Origin: Gammaproteobacteria bacterium
GTDB taxonomy: Bacteria; Pseudomonadota; Gammaproteobacteria; Steroidobacterales; Steroidobacteraceae
NCBI GenBank assembly: GCA_003162555.1
Contig: PMNQ01000100.1
Location: 28,311-39,279 of the forward strand
Length of the DNA: 10,969 nt
Direction of reading: 5' to 3'
The position numbers and the translations under genes are program-made. Of this stretch, positions 1 to 6,269 are shown piece by piece. Each line of letters begins with the position of its first letter. Within the stretch, counting starts at the first letter, position 1. Under the pieces are notes generated by a model that saw only the letters and a list, made by a program, of their open reading frames with translations, was not told the origin of the DNA and made no database searches.

Positions 1-1971
1 AGCGTAGCGGGTCACGGCCAGGATTGCATCGATCAGCGCCGGGACATCGCCAGCCGGCTTGCCGCGAAAACCGCTGAGCAAGCGATGCACCTTGAGCTGG
101 CGCAGCGCGGCCTGCACGGCCGCGGGCGTGAACGGCGGCAGCAGGCTGACGCTTTCGTTTAGCAGCTCGGTCAGCACGCCACCAGCACCCAGCACCAGCG
201 ACAACCCGAATTGCGGATCTACTATGGTGCCGACCAGAATTTCCGCCACCGCATCGACAATCATCTCTTCAACGAGCACCGTGCCGCTGATCGTTGCGAG
301 CCGCGCGGCGGCGGCTGCGGCCTCTTTGGAGTCGCGAATGTTGAGGATCACGCCACCCACGTCGGACTTGTGCGCGATGGCCGGATCCGCGGCTTTCATG
401 ACCACCGGAAATCCGATCGCCGCTGCAGCAGCGGCCGCTTCGCCCACCGGCACCTGGCTCGATCGAGGCACCGGTACCCCAAACTTCTGCAGCGCCGACT
501 TGGCTTCGAACTCCGACAACAGCCGCGGCGTGGCGGACGCGCGTGGCGGCAGCATCAACTGAACCGCTGCGCCCGCTTTCCATGTTTCGCCCATCGCGCC
601 TGCACGATCGAGGGCCTCGAGCGCTTCGCGCTGTCCCTGCAGCGGAGCGACGCCGGCGTGCAGGCATTGCGCGCGCACCGCGGCCGGGATGGTCTCCGGC
701 AGTGAGGCGAGCAGCGCACCGCGCGCCGCGCCGGGCGCCGCCGTGGCCGCGACGAATTCCGAAATGACGTTCGTGAACGCGGTGGTATCCACGCTCGCGG
801 GCGGGCAGTCGAGCATCAGGGCGACCGCGTCGAAGTCGCAGGCCAATGTGGTATCGAACAAGCTGCGCAACCGCGGCAGGTCGAACCAGGCATAGGTATG
901 GATGTCGCAGGGATTGCTGATGGTCACGCGCTCGCCCAGTATTTCACGCAGGCGCGCCGTGCGTGCGGTGTCAAAGGGCGGGAAGCTCAGGTCCACGTGG
1001 CGCGACACGTCAGCGGTCATTGCAATATCACCGCCCGAGAATCCCAGAATCAGCATGCGCCGACCGGGCAGAGGCCCTCCGGTATGCAAGACTTTCAGGG
1101 TTTCGCACAGGGTCGCCAGCGTGTCGCAGCGGGCAATACCGGCCTGATTGCAGAACGCGTCGAACAGCGTATCGGCGCCGGTCAGCGCGCCGGTGTGACT
1201 TTGCGCGGTGCGCGCCGCAACTTCGGTGCGTCCGGCCTTCACCAGCGCGATTGGCTTGCCCGCCTTGCGCGCCCGCTCGGCGGCCTGCGCGAAGCGTCCG
1301 AGATCCTGGATGCCCTCCACGTACAGGCCGAAGGCGCTGACGCGCTCATCGCTGCACAACATTTCAATCAGGTCCTCAACCGCAAGGCGGGTCTGGTTGC
1401 CAACCGTAAACAGGTAACCGATCGGCAGCGAGCGGCCGTTGAAGGTGAGCGTCAGTCCGATCGTGCCGCTCTGGCAGATCAGCGCCACGCCACGCTCGAG
1501 CGGTTCGCCGACAACCTGATCTGGCAGCAGCGCGCAGCGATCAAAGAAATTGACGATGCCGTAGCAGTTGGGCCCGAAGAACGGCACGGTTGGCGCAGCT
1601 TTGACCAGCGCTGTGGTCAGCGCGCGGCCCGCTTCTGTGCCGAGCTCGGAATATCCGGAGGCAAAGCAGACGAAGCCGCCGGCCTTGCGCCGCTCCAGCG
1701 CCGCCGCCACGCCGATCGCTTCGGACGCCGGCACGGCAATAAAGGCCTGGTCGGGCGAATCAGGTAGATCGTCAACAGAGCGGTAGTACCGGCAATTCTC
1801 CGTGGACTCCCGCGTTGGGTGCACGCGCCAGATCTGTCCGCGATAGCCAATGGCCGCATTGCCCGCGGCGACGGCGTCGGTCCAGCCACCGCCGATCAGC
1901 GCCATGCTCTGTGGTCTCAACAGGCGGCGAACCGCGACCTCGGTGAGCGCGGGCGCGCGGGAATCAGCCAC
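1..1971 (-). CDS. NDP-forming acyl-CoA synthetase (acetyl-CoA synthetase ADP-forming type), 3' end cut by window edge
   Basis: This frame is open without a stop for 657 codons, from a GTG at 1971 to the left window edge. I translated it by hand and found no frameshift. The family forms acyl-CoA from an acid, CoA and ATP (or the reverse) through a phosphohistidine. Visible parts are an N-terminal CoA-binding Rossmann-like domain (about residues 15-130, with ALIGGG near the start and FGPNCYG around 130), a succinyl-CoA-ligase-like middle with a phosphohistidine-type loop SHTGALTG (His259), and a C-terminal ATP-grasp domain from about 480, including VVMKAADPAIAHKSDVGG (His534). Only the last few dozen residues should be missing. 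The GTG overlaps the upstream thioesterase stop by 8 bp, and GGAAG lies about 9 nt before it, which suggests translational coupling. The acyl substrate cannot be read from sequence; its neighbours suggest an acid from betaine or beta-keto acid breakdown, or acetoacetate. Confidence 0.9.
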   Translation of the reverse strand, partial: MADSRAPALTEVAVRRLLRPQSMALIGGGWTDAVAAGNAAIGYRGQIWRVHPTRESTENCRYYRSVDDLPDSPDQAFIAVPASEAIGVAAALERRKAGGFVCFASGYSELGTEAGRALTTALVKAAPTVPFFGPNCYGIVNFFDRCALLPDQVVGEPLERGVALICQSGTIGLTLTFNGRSLPIGYLFTVGNQTRLAVEDLIEMLCSDERVSAFGLYVEGIQDLGRFAQAAERARKAGKPIALVKAGRTEVAARTAQSHTGALTGADTLFDAFCNQAGIARCDTLATLCETLKVLHTGGPLPGRRMLILGFSGGDIAMTADVSRHVDLSFPPFDTARTARLREILGERVTISNPCDIHTYAWFDLPRLRSLFDTTLACDFDAVALMLDCPPASVDTTAFTNVISEFVAATAAPGAARGALLASLPETIPAAVRAQCLHAGVAPLQGQREALEALDRAGAMGETWKAGAAVQLMLPPRASATPRLLSEFEAKSALQKFGVPVPRSSQVPVGEAAAAAAAIGFPVVMKAADPAIAHKSDVGGVILNIRDSKEAAAAAARLATISGTVLVEEMIVDAVAEILVGTIVDPQFGLSLVLGAGGVLTELLNESVSLLPPFTPAAVQAALRQLKVHRLLSGFRGKPAGDVPALIDAILAVTRYA

Positions 1972-2449
1972 CGGAACGCTTCCGCAGCTCAATACGTCGA
2001 GAGCCCGGTGCAGGCGCTGCAATGCCAGCCGTGGCCGACACCATCGCTTCAATTGCGGACATGATCGGCGCCGGGAACGGGGCCGAGCCCGTGGTCTCGC
2101 CCTGGTGCACATGCAATAGCATCATTTCGCCCGCAGCCACCGGATCCGCGTAACGGTCGCAATAGAAATCAAAGGCCGCATGCATGCGCTTGCGGTCTGC
2201 GGCCAGGATGCGCACGCGCACATCAACTCGGTCACTGCCCTTGACCTCGTGCAGGAAGTGCTGATGCTGCTCGAGCGTGAACAACGTGCATCCGGTCTCG
2301 CGGCGATAACCTTCGTGGATCCCGAGCTGGTCCATCAGCGCGTCGCAGGCGAGGCTCATGATCACGCCGTAATAGCCGTCGCGCAGATGCCCGTTGTAGT
2401 CGATCCACGCGGGGTCAACCGCCGTGGAGTAGATCTTCGGCGCCTGCAC
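1964..2449 (-). CDS. Hot-dog (4HBT-type) acyl-CoA thioesterase, betainyl-CoA thioesterase (CdhB)-like
   Basis: This 161-residue protein has the size and pattern of a single hot-dog thioesterase. Residues 16-24 read IDYNGHLRD, the Asp-x-Asn-Gly-His motif of the 4-hydroxybenzoyl-CoA thioesterase family, followed by a helix and by TLEQHQHFLHEVKGSD (about 58-73). From memory, the same DYNGHLRD stretch followed by a YY/FY-rich helix is typical of CdhB, which hydrolyses betainyl-CoA to glycine betaine and CoA in carnitine breakdown. The frame stays open upstream inside the BKACE gene, but homology only begins near QAPKIYST, so I chose the GTG at 2449, 8 nt after the BKACE stop. Its last 8 bases overlap the acyl-CoA synthetase start. 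Placement straight after a CdhC-like gene supports the call. Substrate specificity is inferred; the family is secure. Confidence 0.85.
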   Translation of the reverse strand: MQAPKIYSTAVDPAWIDYNGHLRDGYYGVIMSLACDALMDQLGIHEGYRRETGCTLFTLEQHQHFLHEVKGSDRVDVRVRILAADRKRMHAAFDFYCDRYADPVAAGEMMLLHVHQGETTGSAPFPAPIMSAIEAMVSATAGIAAPAPGSRRIELRKRSGG

Positions 2450-2457
2450 GGAAACGC

Positions 2458-3357
2458 TCAGTGGATCTTCAGGCGTTCCCGGGCCTGGGCGGGCGTGATG
2501 ATCTTGGCGCCCATGGCTTCGATGATGGTGCGCGCCTTCTCCACCAGCTGCGCGTTGCTGGCATACACGCCGCGGCTCAGGTAGAGATTGTCCTCGAGAC
2601 CGACGCGCACGTTGCCGCCCAGCAGGATCGACTGTGCGACCCAGGGCATCTGCATGCGGCTGATGCCGAATGAAGTCCACACGCTGCCGGCGGGCAGGGC
2701 ATTCACCATCGCGAGCAGATGACCGGTGTCAGCCGGCACGCCGTAGGGGATGCCGCAGCACAGCTGGATCAGCGGCGGATCGGGGACCAGGCCTTCCTTG
2801 ATCATCTGCTGCGTGAACCACAGGTTGCCGGTGTCGAAGATCTCGAGCTCGGCCTTCACCTTGAGATCGCGCAGGATGCCCGCGCCCTTGCGCAGATAAT
2901 TGGGCGTGGAAATGTACGCGCGATTGGTGTCGCCGAAATTCAGGCTCCCGCAATCGAGCGTGGCGACATCCGGTCGGTACAGGCCTTCCTCGCACAGATC
3001 GATGATGTGCCGCATGCGGTCTTCCTGCGACACGAAATCGGTGCCCGGCGCCGGCGTGTCTTTCATGCCGTTGTCGCCGACGTAAATGTAGCCGCCCATG
3101 CCGCAGGTCAGGTTGACGAGCACGTCCACCTTGCTCTCGCGGATGAGCTTCACCACCGCACGGTAGTGCTTGCTCTCCATGCTGAAAGCGCCGGTCTCGG
3201 GATTGCGCACGTGGATGTGCACCATGGCCGCGCCCGCCTTGGCCGCATCGATCGCAGCGCCCGCGATCCCTTCAGGCGTGATCGGGCAGTGCGGGCTCTT
3301 GGTGACCTTGGTGTCGTCGCCAGTGATGGCGCACGTGATCATAACCTCGTGATTCAT
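2458..3357 (-). CDS. BKACE-family beta-keto acid cleavage enzyme, 3-dehydrocarnitine cleavage enzyme (CdhC)-like
   Basis: BKACE enzymes are zinc-dependent and join a beta-keto acid with acetyl-CoA to give acetoacetate plus a new acyl-CoA; the CdhC branch turns 3-dehydrocarnitine into betainyl-CoA. The protein is 299 residues, normal for the family. The zinc-site HIHVRNP gives His47 and His49, and VRVGLEDN near the C-terminus gives the third ligand Glu255, followed by Asp256 and preceded by Arg251, the family's substrate-anchoring arginine. NLTCGMGG (about 82-89), LDCGSLNFGD and LEIFDTG are also family signatures, and the first and second resemble CdhC as I recall it. ATG at 3357 gives the usual MNHEV start; an in-frame TTG at 3363 is the alternative. 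No strong ribosome site precedes it. A CdhB-like thioesterase follows 8 nt downstream. Family certain; dehydrocarnitine as substrate is likely but unproven, since no carnitine dehydrogenase is in the window. Confidence 0.92.
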   Translation of the reverse strand: MNHEVMITCAITGDDTKVTKSPHCPITPEGIAGAAIDAAKAGAAMVHIHVRNPETGAFSMESKHYRAVVKLIRESKVDVLVNLTCGMGGYIYVGDNGMKDTPAPGTDFVSQEDRMRHIIDLCEEGLYRPDVATLDCGSLNFGDTNRAYISTPNYLRKGAGILRDLKVKAELEIFDTGNLWFTQQMIKEGLVPDPPLIQLCCGIPYGVPADTGHLLAMVNALPAGSVWTSFGISRMQMPWVAQSILLGGNVRVGLEDNLYLSRGVYASNAQLVEKARTIIEAMGAKIITPAQARERLKIH

Positions 3358-3438
3358 GGGCAAAGATATTATCGGGTTCGAAATAAATAAGCCATTGTGA
3401 CGGCGTCTGCTATAGCCGTGGGTTCGATGCGCCGTTTG
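3358..3438 (-). other. Intercistronic gap between Rieske oxygenase and BKACE genes
   Basis: This 81 bp stretch is AT-richer than the genes on either side. It holds a loose inverted repeat of 6 bp arms (3400-3405 and 3430-3435) without a T-run, so it does not look like an intrinsic terminator, and an 8 bp direct repeat GGGTTCGA at 3374-3381 and 3420-3427. GATAAT on the minus strand (about 3368-3373) resembles a -10 element, but no -35 accompanies it and it would leave almost no leader. I take the two genes to be in one transcript, with modest confidence. Confidence 0.4.
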
Positions 3439-4602
3439 CTACGCAAAACGCGCCGGCGGCGAGGCGAGCCGCACTTCCGGAATGCGCGCGCGCAACAGCT
3501 CGTGGAACTCGAGCATCCAGCGCTCCAGCGTCGACAGCCGCCCGGGCACATAACTGCTCGATTGCAGCCCGCGCTGCACCCGCTCGCACAGCCAGGTGTC
3601 TTCGCTGTTGGTCTGGCGGTTGATGCGGTCGCTGAGGTAGCGGGCAATGCGCGTCTCGCGACGCGTGTCCGGCAGGCCGTAGACGGCGCCGCGGATGATC
3701 GATTTTCCGGGACCATTGGGCAGGATCTGGAAAAAATCCATCTGGTCGGGCATGACGTCGATCCCGAGGTTGGGCAGCATGCTGTAGAAGCGCCAGCAGC
3801 GCCGGTTGGGCTCTGGCAGGTGCTGCGTAATGCCGCCGATGATCTTCTGGTAGGTGCGCTCCATCCAGCGCGACGAAGGCTGTTCGCGGAACCACCCTGC
3901 GCCGCGTGCGACGCCGGGGACGCCACGCTGGTCGTCATAGTCCGGCGTGAACATGCGGTTGAGTCCCGGGTGCCCGATCGGCACGTGATAGGACTCCAGG
4001 TAGTTGTCCATGACGATCTTCCAGTCGACATTCCAATGCTCGACTGTGATCGGACTAAGCGGCTCCATGTCCGCGAAGCGATACGGCGTCAGTTCATCGG
4101 CCAGGTCGCCCCACACCTCACTGACCGGCGGCGGATTGCCTGTAATGGCGACGAACACGAAGCCGAAAGCGACTTCCACCTTGATCGGCCGCAGGCCGTT
4201 CTGGCTCCGGTCGAGCTCCGGAAAGCTCTCGCGCACCGGCATGCCCATCAGCGAGCCGTCGTGCCGGTAGGACCAGCCGTGGTAAGGGCAGGTCACCGAA
4301 GTAGGGCACGTGCCCTGGCCGTCGACCAGCCGCGCGCCGCGGTGGCGGCACACGTTGTGGAAACCGCGGATCGTGCCGTCGCGATCGCGAATGACGAATA
4401 CGCTCTCGGGCCCGAGATCGAGCGTGGCGAAATCACCGTTTTTCTTCAGCGCGCTGATGTGGGTGACGATCTGCCAACTGGGGAGCAGAATGCGTTCGAT
4501 TTCCAGGCGGGTCATTTCCGGGTGGGAATACACCCAGGCCGGAAGGGCGTGCGGCGCCGGATCTGGCGCCAGTGGTTCCAATGCAGCGGTAGAGATCTTC
4601 AT
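3439..4602 (-). CDS. Rieske non-heme iron oxygenase alpha subunit, glycine betaine/carnitine/stachydrine type
   Basis: This enzyme class inserts oxygen next to a quaternary or N-methyl nitrogen, giving N-demethylation or C-N cleavage, using electrons from a separate reductase. The 387-residue protein carries the [2Fe-2S] Rieske motif C-x-H-x17-C-x2-H (Cys85, His87, Cys105, His108, ending in CPYHGW). The catalytic iron site is in VMDNYLESYHVPIGHPG, with His206 and His211 as ligands; the acidic residue near 335 (SEDTW) is a candidate third ligand. The bridging position three before His206 is Glu203. Many Rieske oxygenases have Asp there, while Glu is found in CntA/GbcA-type enzymes. AGAGG at 4611-4615 lies 8 nt before ATG 4602; a GTG at 4605 is the alternative. 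No ferredoxin reductase partner is present in the window. The gene heads the leftward operon, 81 bp before the BKACE start. Exact substrate not determinable. Confidence 0.9.
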   Translation of the reverse strand: MKISTAALEPLAPDPAPHALPAWVYSHPEMTRLEIERILLPSWQIVTHISALKKNGDFATLDLGPESVFVIRDRDGTIRGFHNVCRHRGARLVDGQGTCPTSVTCPYHGWSYRHDGSLMGMPVRESFPELDRSQNGLRPIKVEVAFGFVFVAITGNPPPVSEVWGDLADELTPYRFADMEPLSPITVEHWNVDWKIVMDNYLESYHVPIGHPGLNRMFTPDYDDQRGVPGVARGAGWFREQPSSRWMERTYQKIIGGITQHLPEPNRRCWRFYSMLPNLGIDVMPDQMDFFQILPNGPGKSIIRGAVYGLPDTRRETRIARYLSDRINRQTNSEDTWLCERVQRGLQSSSYVPGRLSTLERWMLEFHELLRARIPEVRLASPPARFA

Positions 4603-4626
4603 CACTGCGCCCTCTTCAGGACCAGA

Positions 4627-4656
4627 ATTATACAGCCGTGCAATTTACGCCGGCAC
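4627..4656 (-). promoter_or_regulatory. Candidate promoter of the leftward operon
   Basis: On the minus strand, 4632 to 4627 reads TATAAT, an exact -10 consensus, 25 nt upstream of the Rieske oxygenase ATG. With an 18 bp spacer the -35 is GTGCCG (4656-4651), which matches the consensus at only three of six positions. Transcription would start near 4620, leaving a short leader with AGAGG just before the start. The weak -35 suggests an activator or another level of control. Confidence 0.5.
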
Positions 4657-4686
4657 AGGGCAGCTTGGCAACCCTGGGAACCGGCG
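4648..4686. repeat. Interrupted inverted repeat overlapping the leftward -35
   Basis: CGCCGG at 4648-4653 pairs with CCGGCG at 4681-4686, and inside it CAGGG at 4656-4660 pairs with CCCTG at 4672-4676, with a small asymmetric internal loop. The left arms cover the proposed -35 of the Rieske promoter. It could be a protein-binding site or, if transcribed rightward, a leader hairpin. No T-run follows, so it is not an intrinsic terminator. Confidence 0.45.
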
Positions 4687-4816
4687 CAAGCTCCTGATCG
4701 AAATAAAATGGCGTTAAACCAATAGCCTATAAATATGAGTGAAGGATTATGTAGAACTGATACGGCAGCAGATCCGCGCTGAATTTATCGCATTTCGGTC
4801 TTCCAAACGACGCAAG

Positions 4817-4830
4817 TATATGATCATATA
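4817..4830. promoter_or_regulatory. Perfect 14 bp palindrome, candidate operator
   Basis: TATATGATCATATA is identical to its own reverse complement and sits in the divergent gap, 81 bp before the aminotransferase start. Palindromes of this size and AT content are typical of dimeric regulator sites. It overlaps the weak TATAGT -10 candidate at 4827-4832. No regulator gene is in the window, so the binding protein is unknown. Confidence 0.5.
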
Positions 4831-4898
4831 GTAACCACGAATCGCGGCAGCGGCGGTACACGCGTGCCTCGCCAATAGTGCCATGTCCCGATTCCCTT

Positions 4899-4905
4899 AA
4901 GGAGG
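4899..4905 (+). promoter_or_regulatory. Strong Shine-Dalgarno of the rightward operon
   Basis: AAGGAGG lies 5 nt before ATG 4911, almost the full anti-16S complement. It fixes the aminotransferase start there rather than at the in-frame ATG at 4911 minus 33 (4878). It also suggests the first gene of this operon is translated strongly. Confidence 0.9.
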
Positions 4906-4910
4906 CTGCC

Positions 4911-6245
4911 ATGGCCAGAAAATTAGAAAAGAGCAACGCCCACTTCCGCAAGGCCCTCACCCGGCTCCCGCTCGGCGTCGCCTCCAATTTTCGCTACTGG
5001 GGCGAGGATCGCACGATTTATGTGAAGCATGGGCGCGGCGCACGTATCACGGACATGGACGACAACGTCTACGTCGATTATCGCCTGGGGTACGGTCCGG
5101 CCATTCTCGGCTACGCCGATCCGCGTGTCGACGCGGCGGCCCGCGAGGGGATGGAAGTGGGTGGCGTGTTCGCGCTGTCGACCGAGCGCGAATACAAGGT
5201 TGCCGAGCGCATCCACAAGATGGTGCCGGCGGCCGAGCTGGTGCGGTTTTCCAATTCCGGCACCGAGGCCGTCATGGCCGGATTGCGTCTGGCGCGCGCC
5301 TTCACGGGCCGCGACGACTACATCATCCTTGAGGGCAGCTATCACGGGCTGTTCGACGCGGCTATGTGGTACACGCCGATGGAGAAGTGGAGCCAGGTCG
5401 GTGACCCGCAGATACAGCCCTACAGCGAGGGTATTCCCGTGGGCTTGCGCGGCTTCGCGAACTTCGTGCAGGCCAACGATGCGAATCAGCTCGAGGATGT
5501 GTTCAAGCGCACCGCCGGGCGCATCGCCTGCATGCTGATCGAGCCGATCATGGGCAACTGCCTGGGGATTGCCGCAGAGCCCGAGTATCTGCGGGCGGCG
5601 CGCGACCTGTGCGACAAGTACGGCACGGTGCTGCTGATTGATGAAGTGAAGACCGGCTTCCGCGTGGCGCGCGGCGGCGTGCAGGAGCTCTACGGCATCA
5701 AGGCCGACCTGTGCACGTTTGCCAAAGCCGTGGCGAATGGTTACCCGATTTCCGTGCTGGCCGGGCGCGAGGACATCATGCGCAAGCTCGGCAAGGGCGT
5801 GGCGCATGGTGGCACCTATACGGCGCACTCGGTGTCGATGGCCGCTGCGGAGAAATGCCTGGAGATCCTCGATGAAACCGATGCGCTCGAACGCATCGCC
5901 GACTATGGCACGCGCCTGCGCAACGGCATGCGCACCGTGCTCGGCGCGCGCGGCATCCCGCACAGCTTTGTCGGTCATCCCTCGATGACCGGCCTGTACT
6001 TTGCGCAGAATCCGCCGCGCAACTATCGCGACTGGAAGGGCAGCGACTATTCCTTCTACGATGCGATGGCCAAAGTGCTGCACGATGAGCTGATCCTGTG
6101 CGAACCCGATTCGCGCGAACCCTGGTTCATCAGCGCTGCACATGACGAATCCTGCTACCTCGACACGATGCGGGCATTCGAAAAAGCCGTCGATGTGACG
6201 CTGGACGCAGCGCGCAACGGCTCAGTCACAGCGCACGGCGCCTGA
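4911..6245 (+). CDS. Class III PLP-dependent aminotransferase, glutamate-1-semialdehyde aminomutase-like
   Basis: The 444-residue protein has the class III aminotransferase layout: SNSGTEA (114-120) for phosphate binding, GSYHG (142-146), LLIDEVKTGFR (241-251) with the PLP-nitrogen aspartate Asp244, and the Schiff-base lysine Lys272 in TFAKAVANGYPIS. The overall pattern is that of the glutamate-1-semialdehyde aminomutase-like branch, which also includes beta-amino acid transaminases. A role in heme synthesis is unlikely: the lysine context differs from the usual HemL one and the gene sits with oxidases, GcvT and a transporter. It could transaminate a beta- or omega-amino group and so feed a keto acid to the BKACE enzyme encoded divergently; this is inference. 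It is the first gene of the rightward operon, with a very strong ribosome site, and is followed after 24 bp by the first FAD oxidoreductase. Confidence 0.9.
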   Translation: MARKLEKSNAHFRKALTRLPLGVASNFRYWGEDRTIYVKHGRGARITDMDDNVYVDYRLGYGPAILGYADPRVDAAAREGMEVGGVFALSTEREYKVAERIHKMVPAAELVRFSNSGTEAVMAGLRLARAFTGRDDYIILEGSYHGLFDAAMWYTPMEKWSQVGDPQIQPYSEGIPVGLRGFANFVQANDANQLEDVFKRTAGRIACMLIEPIMGNCLGIAAEPEYLRAARDLCDKYGTVLLIDEVKTGFRVARGGVQELYGIKADLCTFAKAVANGYPISVLAGREDIMRKLGKGVAHGGTYTAHSVSMAAAEKCLEILDETDALERIADYGTRLRNGMRTVLGARGIPHSFVGHPSMTGLYFAQNPPRNYRDWKGSDYSFYDAMAKVLHDELILCEPDSREPWFISAAHDESCYLDTMRAFEKAVDVTLDAARNGSVTAHGA

Positions 6246-6269
6246 CGGGCCCAAGGGTCTGCGTCGATC

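Larger units (their letters stand above)
4603..4910. other. Divergent intergenic regulatory region
   Basis: About 308 bp separate the two divergent operons and are clearly AT-richer than the coding DNA. No convincing gene is encoded on either strand; the one minus-strand frame here (4727-4987) has no family resemblance and runs into the aminotransferase. The region contains a TATAAT facing left, an interrupted inverted repeat next to it, a perfect 14 bp palindrome and the strong ribosome site of the rightward operon, all listed separately. I found no clear promoter for the rightward operon; TATAAA at 4728-4733 and TATAGT at 4827-4832 are weak candidates without a good -35. Confidence 0.7.

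Noticed and set aside
898..1767. Long plus-strand open frame opposite the acyl-CoA synthetase
   Set aside because: It is antisense to a recognisable conserved protein, is rich in Arg, Gln and Ala as expected of a GC-rich shadow frame, and shows no family motif.
2450..2680. Upstream extension of the thioesterase frame
   Set aside because: It lies within the BKACE coding sequence on the same strand in another frame and is unlike any thioesterase; the hot-dog domain starts just after GTG 2449.
3400..3435. Possible terminator hairpin between the Rieske and BKACE genes
   Set aside because: The arms are only 6 bp with a 24 nt loop, and no T-run follows on the transcribed strand.
4658..4700. Riboswitch-like wording (GGCAACC followed by GCGCAAGCTCC) reminiscent of SAM-I/IV aptamers
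   Set aside because: The preceding P1/P2 and kink-turn elements and a closing helix are not visible, and no expression platform follows. A covariance-model search would settle it.
3397..4725. 442-codon plus-strand open frame opposite the Rieske oxygenase
   Set aside because: The minus strand encodes the Rieske and iron-site motifs in register. The plus frame has shadow-like composition and no motif, despite its length.
4727..4987. 86-codon minus-strand frame in the divergent gap
   Set aside because: It runs into the aminotransferase coding start, lacks a convincing ribosome site and resembles nothing I know, so it more likely reflects the low stop density of the overlap than a gene.
4923..6143. 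406-codon minus-strand frame opposite the aminotransferase
   Set aside because: The plus strand encodes a complete class III aminotransferase with PLP lysine and a strong ribosome site; the minus frame is its mirror.
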